Shown in pieces: positions 50,507 to 59,519 of a stretch of DNA of 64,000 bases. This DNA is from Marinobacter vulgaris. GTDB taxonomy: Bacteria > Pseudomonadota > Gammaproteobacteria > Pseudomonadales > Oleiphilaceae. Location of the stretch: the NCBI RefSeq assembly GCF_003344045.1, contig NZ_QFWX01000004.1, forward strand, positions 186,001 through 250,000. The letters are read 5' to 3'. The notes under the pieces are model-generated. The model had not been told where the DNA came from. It saw nothing but the letters and a program-made list of their open reading frames with translations, and made no database searches. How positions within the stretch are numbered: the first letter of the stretch is position 1; every line of letters begins with the position of its first letter. The position numbers and the translations under genes are program-made.

Positions 50507-52234
50507 TTATTCTGCCATCCACTCTTCCATCATTTGATCGTATGGCTTGGTTTCACCCTGGGGTTTTTCGTTATCCAGCTTCGGTTTTGGTGCACCGGGC
50601 TGATCCAGCCAGTATTGCGGGTCACGCGGCTCGTTAAGCACAGGCGCGTACTTGGCGAACACATCGGCACGAGCCAGACGGGACATGGTGCGATCCATAG
50701 CTTCGGCCAGATCGTCCAGCGCTGCTTTGGGGGTAACTTCACCGTTGACGGCTGGCGCCAGGTTCTGCCACCACAATGGTGCAAGACGCGGATAGTCCGG
50801 CACGTTGGTACCTGTCGGAGTCCACATGCTCTCATTTTCGCTGCGGTAGAACTCGACCAGACCACCCAGCTTGGGCGCCAGCTCGGTCATTTCCTCCGAG
50901 AAGATGTCAGAGCGGCGAATCGGCGTCAGGCCGGCAATGGTCTTTTCCAGGGACACGGTCTTGGAGACCGTGAACTGGGCAAACAGCCAGGCAGCGGTGC
51001 GACGGTCCTCAGGTGTGGAGTTGAAGAAAGTCCAGGAACCAACGTCCTGATAACCGACTTTCATACCCTCTTCCCAGTAGGGACCGGTAGGAGACGGCGC
51101 CATACGCCATTTCGGATTGCCCTCATCATCAGTGACCGGAAGGCTGGGGTCCGTCATATCGGCGGTGAATGCGGTATACCAGAAAATCTGCTGAGCAATC
51201 TGGCCCTGGGCGGGTACCGGCCCGGCTTCGCCAAAGGTCATGCCCCTTGCACTTTCTGGTGCGTAATCGCGCAGCCACTCAACCATCTTGGTGACAGCGT
51301 ACACAGACGCCGGCGAGTTGGTTGCACCACCGCGGCTTACGCTGGCACCAACCGGGTTGCCGTCTTCGTTGACGCGGATACCCCAGTCATCCACCGGGTT
51401 ACCGAAAGGTACGCCCTTGCTGCCCATGCCCGCCATGGAAAGCCAGGAGTCGTGGAAACGCCAGCCCAGGGACGGATCGCGACGGCCATAGTCCATGTGA
51501 CCGTAAACCCGCTCGCCATCGATTTCCTTGACGTGAACACTGAAGAACTCGGCGATGTCCTCATAGGCTGACCAGTTCAGAGGAACGCCCAGGTCGTAAC
51601 CATAACGCTCCCTGAACTGCTCCTGGAGATCTTCGCGATCAAACCAGTCAGCGCGGAACCAGTAGAGGTTGGCAAACTGCTGGGTCGGCAGCTGATAGAT
51701 TTTGCCGTCCGGCCCCGTGGTGTACTGCAGACCGATGAAATCATCGAGATCCAGGTAGGGGTTGGTGTAATCCTTCCACTCGTTTTCCATGGCGTCGGAA
51801 ATGGCAATCGTCTTACCGTAGCGCAAATGAGTGCCGATAGCGTCGGAGTCATTTACATAGCCGTCATATATGTTTCGATTCGATTGCATCTGCGTCTGCA
51901 TGGTATCCACCACATCACCCTCCCCGATGATGTTGTGCTCTACCTCAATACCGGTAATATCTGTGAACACTTCTGCCAGCACTTCCGCCTCGTAGGTGTG
52001 GGTGGTCAGACCCTCCGCCACGGTTTTGATTTCCATACCGCGGAAGGGTTCGGCCGCCTTGATAAACCACTCCAGTTCCTTAAGCTGCTCTTCCCTGGAG
52101 AGGGTTGAGCGCTTGAAATGCTCATCCAGCGCCTTCTCGGCCGCCGCTCTGTAATCCTGTGCGTATACCTGTGATGACGCCAGGAGAGCCCCCGATATCA
52201 TCAACGAAAGGTACTTCAACTTTTTGTTTTTCAT
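50507..52234 (-). CDS. glpV: ABC glycerol transporter, substrate-binding protein
   Basis: A 575-residue periplasmic binding protein, about 150-180 residues longer than MalE-type proteins, as in the GlpV family from Rhizobium. Signal peptide YLSLMISGALLASSQVYAQ, then EFFKRSTLS-like N-terminal helix (DEHFKRSTLSREEQLKELEW), LTTHTYEAEVLAEVFTDITG, and aromatic-rich ligand regions (LPTQQFANLYWFRADWFDRE, GRRDPSLGWRFHDSWLSMAG). The ATG at 52234 has GAGGT 7 bases upstream. Last gene of glpSTPQUV. Confidence 0.92.
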   Translation of the reverse strand: MKNKKLKYLSLMISGALLASSQVYAQDYRAAAEKALDEHFKRSTLSREEQLKELEWFIKAAEPFRGMEIKTVAEGLTTHTYEAEVLAEVFTDITGIEVEHNIIGEGDVVDTMQTQMQSNRNIYDGYVNDSDAIGTHLRYGKTIAISDAMENEWKDYTNPYLDLDDFIGLQYTTGPDGKIYQLPTQQFANLYWFRADWFDREDLQEQFRERYGYDLGVPLNWSAYEDIAEFFSVHVKEIDGERVYGHMDYGRRDPSLGWRFHDSWLSMAGMGSKGVPFGNPVDDWGIRVNEDGNPVGASVSRGGATNSPASVYAVTKMVEWLRDYAPESARGMTFGEAGPVPAQGQIAQQIFWYTAFTADMTDPSLPVTDDEGNPKWRMAPSPTGPYWEEGMKVGYQDVGSWTFFNSTPEDRRTAAWLFAQFTVSKTVSLEKTIAGLTPIRRSDIFSEEMTELAPKLGGLVEFYRSENESMWTPTGTNVPDYPRLAPLWWQNLAPAVNGEVTPKAALDDLAEAMDRTMSRLARADVFAKYAPVLNEPRDPQYWLDQPGAPKPKLDNEKPQGETKPYDQMMEEWMAE

Positions 52235-52292
52235 ACAGACCTCATCTAGCTTTGTTTGCATCCTTGCAAGAAGGTAAGTCCCTTTTTTTGGA

Positions 52293-52565
52293 TTAACCCC
52301 AGCGCATCAGAATGACCATCCAGACAGCAGACACTGCGGTTGCCACCAAAACATGAAGTTCAGTCACACCTATGAAGGCAAGGTGAATGAACGCACTGGT
52401 CAGAAGACCAATAAAAAGCCGGTCACCACGGGTGGTGCTGATCGGCAGGAAGCCTTTCCGCTCAATACTGGGCGAAAAGTACTGCCATACGGTCATGCCC
52501 GTCAGAATCAGGGCAATCGAAATAAAAAATCCTGCCGTCGGGCCGGTCCAATGCATCCAGCTCAT
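52293..52565 (-). CDS. glpU: Small membrane protein of glycerol ABC transporter (DUF2160, GlpU)
   Basis: A 90-residue protein with three predicted membrane helices: GPTAGFFISIALILTGMTVW, RLFIGLLTSAFIHLAFIGV and LVATAVSAVWMVILMRW. It belongs to the DUF2160 family, always found beside this type of glycerol transporter. Its role is not established. It sits between the second permease and the binding protein. Confidence 0.88.
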   Translation of the reverse strand: MSWMHWTGPTAGFFISIALILTGMTVWQYFSPSIERKGFLPISTTRGDRLFIGLLTSAFIHLAFIGVTELHVLVATAVSAVWMVILMRWG

Positions 52566-52576
52566 AACAAGCCTCC

Positions 52577-53371
52577 TCAGGTACGGCCCAGGGCGAAGCC
52601 CTTGGCAATGTGATTGCGAACGAAGTAGACCACGAGAATACCCGGCACGATGGTAAGCACACCGGCGGCTGCCAGGGTGCCCCAGTCAATTCCGGAGGCG
52701 CCCTGTGTTCGCGTCATAATGGCCTGAATCGGTTGAGCCTCGGTTGCCGTAAGAGTCCTGGCGAGCAATAACTCGATCCAGGAAAACATGAACAGGAAAA
52801 AAGCCGTCACGCCGATACCGGAACGGATCAACGGGATGTAGATCTTCAGGAAAAATTTCGGAAAGCTGTAGCCGTCGATATAGGCAGTCTCGTCGATTTC
52901 CTTGGGCACACCACTCATAAAGCCCTCCAGGATCCACACTGCCAGGGCGACGTTGAACAGCGTATGCGCCAGCGCCACGGCGATATGCGTATCAAACAGC
53001 CCCACCGAGGAATACAACTGGAAGAAAGGCAGTGCAAAGACCGCTGGCGGCGCCATCTTGTTGGTCAGCAGCCAGAAAAAGAGATGTTTGTCACCCACAA
53101 ACTTGTAGCGACTGAACGCATAGGCGGCCGGCAGGGCAACCGTCAGGCTGATCGCCATGTTCATGAAGACATAGGTCATGGAGTTCACATACCCCATGTA
53201 CCAGCTTTCGTCCGTCAGGATATTAAGGTAGTTATCAAAGGTCAGGTTCTTCGGCCAGAAGCTGAGTTCGCCGAGAATTTCCGAATTGGTCTGCAGTGAC
53301 ATATTAATCAGCCAATAAATTGGCATGATCATCACCACCAGGTAAACGATGAATGCGATGCGTGATTTCAC
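52577..53371 (-). CDS. glpQ: ABC glycerol transporter, permease
   Basis: A 264-residue MalG-type permease with six membrane helices. The ATPase-contact EAA loop reads KEIDETAYIDGYSFPKFFLK. N-terminal helix SRIAFIVYLVVMIMPIYWLI. Pairs with GlpP to form the channel. Not to be confused with E. coli GlpQ, a phosphodiesterase: the symbol follows the rhizobial glpSTPQUV system. Confidence 0.92.
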   Translation of the reverse strand: MKSRIAFIVYLVVMIMPIYWLINMSLQTNSEILGELSFWPKNLTFDNYLNILTDESWYMGYVNSMTYVFMNMAISLTVALPAAYAFSRYKFVGDKHLFFWLLTNKMAPPAVFALPFFQLYSSVGLFDTHIAVALAHTLFNVALAVWILEGFMSGVPKEIDETAYIDGYSFPKFFLKIYIPLIRSGIGVTAFFLFMFSWIELLLARTLTATEAQPIQAIMTRTQGASGIDWGTLAAAGVLTIVPGILVVYFVRNHIAKGFALGRT

Positions 53372-53387
53372 GTCTGTCCCCTTGCTT

Positions 53388-54266
53388 TTATTGTTGGGCT
53401 GACTTGTCTTTCTGCAGCGTCATGATGGCGGTGTAGAACACCCAGCTGACGGCAAGAATGATCAGGAAGTAAATGATGGAGAAGGCAGCAGCCGGCCCCA
53501 GATCAAACTGCGCAACTGCCATGGTGGTCAGCGCCTGGCTCAGGAAAGTGGTGGAACTGCCCGGCCCGCCACCGGTGAGCACGAACGGCTCGGCATAGAT
53601 CATGAACGAGTCCATGAACCGCAGCAGCACGCCGATCACCAGCACGTTGGTCAGCTTGGGCAGCTGGATGTAGCGGAACACCGCCCAGCGTGAGGCCCGG
53701 TCGATACGGGCGGCCTGGTAATAGGCATCCGGGATTGCCCGCAGCCCGCTGTAACTAAGCAGAGCGATCAGCGGCGTCCAGTGCCACACATCCATGAGAA
53801 TGATAGTGAACCAGGCATCTACAGCGTTGGCATTAATGTTGTAGTCCACACCCGACTCGCTGAGAGCCCAGCCGAGCAGGCCAATGTCAGTCCTGGCCAG
53901 GATCTGCCAGATGGTTCCGACCACGTTAAGAGGTATCAGCAGCGGCATGGCGACCAGAACCAGAGCCGCCGATGCCGCCCAGCCTTTCTTGGGCATCAGC
54001 AACGCAATACCAATACCCAGAGGCACCTCAATGGCAAGGATCGCAAACGAAAACGCGAACTGCCGCAACAGCGCCGCCTGGAGATCCGGATTCCGCAGCA
54101 TTTCCCGATACCACTCGGTGCCCGTCCAGAACGCAGAATTCACACCGAAAATATCCTGTACGGAATAGTTGACCACCGTCATCAACGGGATAACGGCGGA
54201 AAACGCCACCACCACGAAGACAGGGATGACGAAAAACCATGCTTTGTTGTTTTCTATCTTATTCAT
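53388..54266 (-). CDS. glpP: ABC glycerol transporter, permease
   Basis: A 292-residue MalF-type permease. Six membrane helices, with the EAA loop AIPDAYYQAARIDRASRWAV. N-terminal segment WFFVIPVFVVVAFSAVIPLM. Its start overlaps the end of the glpT ATPase gene by 8 bases, so they are translated together. The symbol follows the rhizobial system. Confidence 0.93.
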   Translation of the reverse strand: MNKIENNKAWFFVIPVFVVVAFSAVIPLMTVVNYSVQDIFGVNSAFWTGTEWYREMLRNPDLQAALLRQFAFSFAILAIEVPLGIGIALLMPKKGWAASAALVLVAMPLLIPLNVVGTIWQILARTDIGLLGWALSESGVDYNINANAVDAWFTIILMDVWHWTPLIALLSYSGLRAIPDAYYQAARIDRASRWAVFRYIQLPKLTNVLVIGVLLRFMDSFMIYAEPFVLTGGGPGSSTTFLSQALTTMAVAQFDLGPAAAFSIIYFLIILAVSWVFYTAIMTLQKDKSAQQ

Positions 54267-55362
54267 GATCAGCCTCCACTAGCCGCTCGTCGACGTACAC
54301 TTTCAGCCAGGGGTCCGGAAAGCCAATACTGGCTGCCTCATGGGGAACCGGCTGGTCTTCCGGGATACGCACCTTGACGGTGACCGGGCCAAACTCCACA
54401 TCCACCAACTGGTAGGTGCCCAGATCCTCGATGTCGGTGACGGTCACCTCGTAGCTTTGCTCACTGGTGTCCGCTCCCAACGTTACAAACTCCGGCCGGA
54501 TACCCAGCTTGATATTGTCGGAGCCGCTGCGGCGTATCTTGTCGAGAATTTGTTCGCTGACCGGAATGTGCTTGCCATTGAAGATCAGCCCCTCGCCGGT
54601 CAGCCTGGGCTCAAAGAAGTTCATCCCCGGGCTGCCGATGAAATACCCGACAAAGGTGTGTGCGGGACTTTCGAAAAGCTCCTGGGGCGTTCCGAACTGT
54701 ACAATCTGCCCTTCGTACATAAGAGCAATCTTGTCGGCGAAAGTTGAGGCCTCCAGCTGGTCGTGGGTCACGTAGACCATGGTGATATCAAAGCGCTCGT
54801 GGATCTGCTTGAGCTTGCGGCGAAGACGCCATTTGAGCTGCGGGTCAATAACCGTTAGCGGCTCATCAAACAGGATGGCAGTCACATCCTCACGGACCAG
54901 TCCCCGTCCCATGGACACTTTCTGTTTCTGGTCGGCGCTGAGATTCTTGGCCTTGCGCGTCAGTTCTCCGGAAAGTTCGAGAACGTCCGCCACCTCGTTC
55001 ACCTTCTCCCGGATCTGGGCTTCCGAGAAGCCGCCCTGATTGCGAAGGGGGAAAGCGAGGTTGTCGTACACCGTCATGGTGTCGTAGATCACCGGGAACT
55101 GGAAAACCTGGGCGATGTTGCGCTTCTCCGGCGGCAATTCGTTCATGCGTTTGCCATCGAACAGCACATCCCCTTCAGAGGGGGTCACCAGCCCGGATAT
55201 AATGTTCAGGAGCGTTGACTTACCGCAGCCCGACGGACCAAGCAACGCATAGGCGCCGCCCTGGGCCCAGACATGTTCCATCTTTCGGATCGCGTAATCT
55301 TCCGGGCCCGAGGGTTTTTTGCTGTAGGAGTGAGCCAGCGTTTTTAACGTTATTTCTGCCAT
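54259..55362 (-). CDS. glpT: ABC glycerol transporter, ATP-binding protein with degenerate signature motif
   Basis: A 367-residue MalK-type ATPase. Walker A GPSGCGKST (residues 42-50), Q-loop Gln88, Walker B ILFDEPL (163-169), H-loop His200 in VYVTHDQ. The ABC signature is LSADQ (141-145) in place of LSGGQ, and the D-loop is TVID. C-terminal TOBE-type domain from about 240. I chose the ATG at 55362 (MAEITLKTLAHSYSKK), one base after the glpS stop. It is not the G3P antiporter called GlpT in E. coli. The partner GlpS has an intact signature, so one composite site should be fully competent. Confidence 0.93.
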   Translation of the reverse strand: MAEITLKTLAHSYSKKPSGPEDYAIRKMEHVWAQGGAYALLGPSGCGKSTLLNIISGLVTPSEGDVLFDGKRMNELPPEKRNIAQVFQFPVIYDTMTVYDNLAFPLRNQGGFSEAQIREKVNEVADVLELSGELTRKAKNLSADQKQKVSMGRGLVREDVTAILFDEPLTVIDPQLKWRLRRKLKQIHERFDITMVYVTHDQLEASTFADKIALMYEGQIVQFGTPQELFESPAHTFVGYFIGSPGMNFFEPRLTGEGLIFNGKHIPVSEQILDKIRRSGSDNIKLGIRPEFVTLGADTSEQSYEVTVTDIEDLGTYQLVDVEFGPVTVKVRIPEDQPVPHEAASIGFPDPWLKVYVDERLVEADHE

Positions 55363-55363
55363 A

Positions 55364-56452
55364 TCAGAGACCCTCCGCCCGTTCGGGCACCAGAATTGTC
55401 TTGCCGTCGGGCGCGAACGCGTACAATTTGTGGGTGGGGAAAAACACCGTGATCTGTTCGTCGGGCTTGTACTGATAGATACCCTGCAGATGCAAAACCA
55501 GTTCGTAGGATTCGCTGTGCACGTGCAGAAAGGTTTCCGAACCACTGATTTCGGCCAGGTCCACCGTCACCGAGATTTCCAGATCATCCTCGGCGTGGGG
55601 TTTCAGGCCAATGTGGGAGGGACGGACTCCGAATTTGTACTGGCCTGGTTCGAGGGACGCCAGATCAGCGTTAAGCCGAAAGTGCACCTGCTCATCAAAG
55701 GTCACTTCATTCTCGGTGACGCGCCCCGGCACGATGTTGATGGGTGGCTCGGAGAATATTTCTGCAGTCTCGATATCCTGCGGTCGATGGTAGACCCTGG
55801 GGGTGGGCCCTTTCTGGAGCAGACGACCTTCGTGTAACACTGCAGTTTCACCACCCAGCGCCAGCGCTTCCTGTGCCTCGGTAGTGGCGTAGACCGCGAT
55901 ACAGTTGCGGGCCTGGAACAGATCTTTCAGTTCGCTGCGAAGGGCTTCCCGAAGCTTGTAATCCAGGTTGACCAGTGGCTCGTCGAAAAGTACCACATCA
56001 GCATCCTTTACCAACGCCCGGGCCATGGAAACCCGTTGCTGCTGGCCGCCTGAAAGCTCTAGCGGTAGGCGGTCTAGCAGATTGTCGATCTTCAGAAGTT
56101 CTGCAGTTTCCCGAACCCGCCTGTCAATCTCATTCCCACTTTTCTTGGCAAGCCTGAGCGGCGAAGCGATGTTTTCGAAAACGGTCATGGTGGGGTAATT
56201 GATGAATTGCTGGTACACCATGGAGATGTTGCGTTTCTGAACAGCAACGCCGGTCACGTCCACATCGTTCATCAGGATCTTGCCGCTTGTCGGCCTGTCC
56301 AGACCCGCCATGATGCGCATCAGAGTAGTCTTGCCGGCGAGTGTGCGACCAAGGAGGACGTTAAAAGATCCCGGCTCCAGCGTCATGGTGACGTCCGATA
56401 TCCAGGTTTCTCCGTCCACAACGCGCGACACATTCTGCAGCGTTAGAGACAT
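55364..56452 (-). CDS. glpS: ABC glycerol transporter, ATP-binding protein lacking the H-loop histidine
   Basis: A 362-residue MalK-type ATPase, first gene of the transporter operon. Walker A GRTLAGKTT (residues 35-43), Q-loop Gln81/82, signature LSGGQ (133-137), Walker B VLFDEPL (154-160), D-loop VNLD. At the H-loop position the sequence is VYATTEAQEA: Thr191 replaces the usual His. A TOBE-like C-terminal part follows (HFRLNADLASLEPGQYKFGV). Paired with GlpT it would form one consensus and one degenerate ATP site. Confidence 0.93.
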   Translation of the reverse strand: MSLTLQNVSRVVDGETWISDVTMTLEPGSFNVLLGRTLAGKTTLMRIMAGLDRPTSGKILMNDVDVTGVAVQKRNISMVYQQFINYPTMTVFENIASPLRLAKKSGNEIDRRVRETAELLKIDNLLDRLPLELSGGQQQRVSMARALVKDADVVLFDEPLVNLDYKLREALRSELKDLFQARNCIAVYATTEAQEALALGGETAVLHEGRLLQKGPTPRVYHRPQDIETAEIFSEPPINIVPGRVTENEVTFDEQVHFRLNADLASLEPGQYKFGVRPSHIGLKPHAEDDLEISVTVDLAEISGSETFLHVHSESYELVLHLQGIYQYKPDEQITVFFPTHKLYAFAPDGKTILVPERAEGL

Positions 56453-56618
56453 GCTTTTTCCTTTTCAGTTGTTGTTTTGACTTACACTCAGTCTACAAGA
56501 GCTATCACAAAACGAAAAGATACGAAAATTCTTTTTTTACACTGATAACATCAAGAAATTTTTAATTATCTATTTTTTTCAGTAGCTTGAAACATAATTT
56601 TTTAACCACCTGATTGCG

Positions 56619-56638
56619 TTTTTCGGAAAACGAACATT
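56619..56638. promoter_or_regulatory. GlpR-like site upstream of glpS
   Basis: The right half-site CGAACATT is perfect; the left half has five mismatches to WATGTTCGWTWWCGAACATW, giving 15 of 20. Centred about 176 bases above the glpS start. Confidence 0.4.
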
Positions 56639-56674
56639 ATAGGCGCCTCATTAAAGCAATAATGCTCCAAGTGT

Positions 56675-56693
56675 TCGAAAAAACATTTTTCGA
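56675..56693. promoter_or_regulatory. TCGAAAAA/TTTTTCGA dyad upstream of glpS
   Basis: A perfect 8-base inverted repeat with an ACA centre, extending on each side to TGTTCG-like and CGATAACA half-sites. Either a second regulator-binding site of the GlpR type or a symmetrical AT-rich transcription stop; the first is favoured because similar TTCG dyads stand before eno and glpD. Confidence 0.35.
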
Positions 56694-56856
56694 TAACATG
56701 TCAGTTCCTCGAGGATGAACACCCTGTAAAAACTCGGCGACTACCGAATGCCCGTAGCTGAACAGCTGCCACATGGCTTTGAGAATCGTCTGGTTTTCGC
56801 GACTTATCAAGGTAACGCGCATCACAAGAGGCCTCTGGGCCTGATCTGTCCGGGGA

Positions 56857-58353
56857 TTACGTGGGATTCTCAGGACTGCTCTGCAGCTTTGACACCGCAG
56901 AACACCAGCCGGCGTAAAGCGTGTCTCTTTTCTCTTTGGACATTTGCGGCTCAAACCGTCGGTCACACTGCCAGGCGTCCTGAAGCGCCTCGAGGGACTT
57001 GTATACCCCGGCCTGAAGTCCTGCCAGGTATGCCGCACCCAGGGCAGTGGTTTCCACCATTCTGGGGCGATCTACGGTGGCACCAAGAACATCGGCCAGA
57101 AACTGTAACACCCAGTTATTGGCCACCATGCCGCCATCGACCCGCAGCGCAATAGGTCGCAAGCCGTCCTTCTGCATGGCACGCTGGAGGTCCTTGGTCT
57201 GGTAACACACCGATTGCAGCCCCGCCGTGACAATCTCTTTGATGCCGGTATCCCGGGTCAGTCCGAAAATTGCGCCGCGGGCATTGGGGTCCCAGTAGGG
57301 TGCGCCAAGTCCGGTAAATGCCGGCACCAGGTATACGCCATGATCGACCGGCGTGCCTTCTGCCAGAGGCTCGGATTCACAGGCACTCCTGATCAGCTGC
57401 AGACCATCCCGCAACCATTGAACGGCAGCGCCAGCGATGAAAATACTGCCCTCCAACGCGTAAACCGGTTTGCCATTGAGACGGTAGGCGATGGTGGTCA
57501 GCAACCGGTGCTCCGAGGTCAGGGCCTGATCGCCGGTATTCAGCATCAGAAAGCAACCGGTTCCGTATGTGCTTTTTGCCATACCGGTTTCAAAGCAGGT
57601 CTGCCCGAATAACGCAGCCTGCTGGTCACCAGCCATCCCCATGACAAAGGCACCATCAAGACGACCGTTGCCGACGATCTCGCCAAAGTCCGCTGCAGAA
57701 TCCATAACCTCGGGCAACAGGGACTCCGGAATACCGAAAAGATCCAGCAGCTCCTGATCCCACTCCTGCTTATGAATATTGAACAGCATGGTGCGGCTGG
57801 CGTTGGTGGCATCAGTACGATGCTCCCTGCCGCCGGTAAGTCGCCAGAGCAGAAAACTGTCAATGGTGCCGAACGCCAGTTCACCGGCCTCAGCCCGCTG
57901 TCTGGCACCTGGCACATGATCGAGAATCCAGCGAATCTTTGTGGCTGAAAAATAGGGGTCTATCAACAGCCCCGTCTTGTTATTGACTGACGGCTCCAGG
58001 CTCTGTTTTTTCAGAACTTTGCACCACTCCGCGGTTCGGCGATCCTGCCAGACGATGGCCGGATACACGGCCTCGCCGGTGGCCCTGTCCCAGAGCACGG
58101 TCGTTTCTCTCTGGTTGGTTATTCCAACCGCCACCACCTCGTCGTTTTCGCCGCACCCCTTCTCCATGACTTCGTCACAGGTTTCCCGCACTGTGCGCCA
58201 AATATCCTCGGGCTCGTGCTCGACCCAGCCGCTGGCTGGAAAGTGCTGAGTAAGCTCCTGCTGGCTGGTGGCGTGGATGCTGCCATCCAGGTTGAAAAGA
58301 ATGGCACGGGAACTGGTGGTTCCCTGGTCGATCGACAGAATGTACTGGGTCAT
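56857..58353 (-). CDS. glpK: Glycerol kinase
   Basis: Phosphorylates glycerol to sn-glycerol 3-phosphate, the inducer that releases GlpR. It has 498 residues, FGGY family: N-terminal [19 protein letters not shown], glycerol-site [39 protein letters not shown] and [20 protein letters not shown]. The regulatory loops resemble the E. coli enzyme. Divergent from glpR, with 206 AT-rich bases between them containing a TTTTCGTATTTTT stretch near 58378. Confidence 0.98.
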   Translation of the reverse strand: MTQYILSIDQGTTSSRAILFNLDGSIHATSQQELTQHFPASGWVEHEPEDIWRTVRETCDEVMEKGCGENDEVVAVGITNQRETTVLWDRATGEAVYPAIVWQDRRTAEWCKVLKKQSLEPSVNNKTGLLIDPYFSATKIRWILDHVPGARQRAEAGELAFGTIDSFLLWRLTGGREHRTDATNASRTMLFNIHKQEWDQELLDLFGIPESLLPEVMDSAADFGEIVGNGRLDGAFVMGMAGDQQAALFGQTCFETGMAKSTYGTGCFLMLNTGDQALTSEHRLLTTIAYRLNGKPVYALEGSIFIAGAAVQWLRDGLQLIRSACESEPLAEGTPVDHGVYLVPAFTGLGAPYWDPNARGAIFGLTRDTGIKEIVTAGLQSVCYQTKDLQRAMQKDGLRPIALRVDGGMVANNWVLQFLADVLGATVDRPRMVETTALGAAYLAGLQAGVYKSLEALQDAWQCDRRFEPQMSKEKRDTLYAGWCSAVSKLQSSPENPT

Positions 58354-58559
58354 GATGGTTTGCCTCTGGTGTTCTTATTTTTTCGTATTTTTACTTTTTT
58401 GAAAACAAAAGCCAACCCTTTTTACCGGCAAGAAAAGGAACGAGCGCCACAACTCCCTAAAAAGGCTGCATAAAGAGAAAAAACACTCTAAAATGAACTC
58501 GGGAACAGCAAGGCGATTCCGTTCGTAACTGAAAAACCGTGGGCTCCGGAGGCAATTGA

Positions 58560-59318
58560 ATGGCACAGCGACGCAGGCAGGACTTGATCATGGAACTGAT
58601 CCAGCAAAACGGCTTTGTGACCACAGAGCAGCTGGTGGACCAGTTCAAGGTCACTCCTCAAACCATCCGCCGGGACCTGAACGAGCTGGCCAGCCAGAAA
58701 AAACTCCGCCGCCATCACGGTGGTGCGGGTATCGATTCCAGCACGGTGAATACCGCTTACCAGGCCCGCAAAATCATGGATCTGGAGGCGAAAGAGCGTA
58801 TCGCTGAAGCCCTGGTGGAGATGATTCCGGACAATTCCTCGATGTTCATCAATATCGGAACCACAACGGAGACCATCGCCAAGGCACTGCTGGAAAAAAA
58901 CAACCTGCAGGTAGTCACCAACAATCTTCACGTAGCCTCGATTCTCTCCGCCAAGGAAGACTTTCATATCATTATTGCCGGCGGTGAAGTCCGCAACCGC
59001 GATGGCGGCATTGTCGGTGAGGCAACCCGGGACTTTATCAACCAGTTCAAGATGGATTTCGGGATTATTGGTATCAGTGGCATTCATACCGATGGCTCAC
59101 TGCTTGATTTTGACTACCGCGAAGTCCGGGTTGCCCAGGCCATTATCGAAAATTCTGGCCAGGTCCTGCTGGCGGCAGACCACTCCAAGTTCGGCCGCAA
59201 TGCCATGGTGCGCCTTGGCAGCATTTCCCAGGCTGACCACGTATTTACTGACGAGGCGCCTCCCCTGGAGATCCGCCAGCTGCTCCGTGAGAACAACGTG
59301 GAACTGCACCTGGTCTGA
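58560..59318 (+). CDS. glpR: Glycerol-3-phosphate regulon repressor (DeoR family)
   Basis: A 252-residue DeoR-type repressor. The helix-turn-helix and DeoR signature are at residues 18-55: TTEQLVDQFKVTPQTIRRDL, ASQKKLRRHHGGA. The sugar-phosphate-binding domain has MFINIGTTTETIAKALL and VLLAADHSKFGRNAMVRLG. Glycerol 3-phosphate is the expected inducer. It stands between glpK and glpD, and its consensus operators occur before glpD and eno. Confidence 0.95.
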   Translation: MAQRRRQDLIMELIQQNGFVTTEQLVDQFKVTPQTIRRDLNELASQKKLRRHHGGAGIDSSTVNTAYQARKIMDLEAKERIAEALVEMIPDNSSMFINIGTTTETIAKALLEKNNLQVVTNNLHVASILSAKEDFHIIIAGGEVRNRDGGIVGEATRDFINQFKMDFGIIGISGIHTDGSLLDFDYREVRVAQAIIENSGQVLLAADHSKFGRNAMVRLGSISQADHVFTDEAPPLEIRQLLRENNVELHLV

Positions 59319-59407
59319 CTTCCTCCTGCTGATCACGCGACTGGCTTGCCGGCCCGGGCCTGACTGGCCCGCTATTTATCCGCGCACACTTTTTCGTTTT
59401 TTTTCTG

Positions 59408-59444
59408 TATTTTCCTTTACGAATATATCTTGCTTTCGCATAAT
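59408..59444 (+). promoter_or_regulatory. glpD promoter with overlapping GlpR operator
   Basis: The operator TATTTTCCTTTACGAATATA (59408-59427) agrees with the GlpR consensus at 17 of 20 positions. TTTACG (59416-59421), a 17-base spacer and CATAAT (59439-59444) make a promoter whose -35 lies inside the operator, so binding would exclude RNA polymerase. A further half-site, TTTTCGTTTT, lies at 59391-59400. Confidence 0.6.
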
Positions 59445-59519
59445 ATAGGAATGCGTATCTGCAAAACCGGAAAGAGCGCCCGGAAGCGTCCTTTCACTGG
59501 CGTCAGGAGATGACACAAG

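Larger units (their letters stand above)
56453..56856. other. Intergenic region glpK / glpS, AT-rich with TTCG/CGAA repeats
   Basis: A 404-base gap; both neighbours are on the minus strand, so it contains the glpS operon promoter. The glpS-proximal 250 bases are strongly AT-rich. It has a 10-base-phased direct repeat of ACGAAAA at 56512-56518 and 56522-56528, a GlpR-like site at 56619-56638 and a dyad at 56675-56693. The glpK-proximal 150 bases have ordinary base composition and show nothing I recognise. Confidence 0.7.

Noticed and set aside
56637..57038. A 133-residue minus-strand frame reaching from glpK into the gap before glpS
   Set aside because: Its first half lies in a wrong frame of glpK, and the intergenic half matches no family I recognise. 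Judged chance, not a decayed gene.
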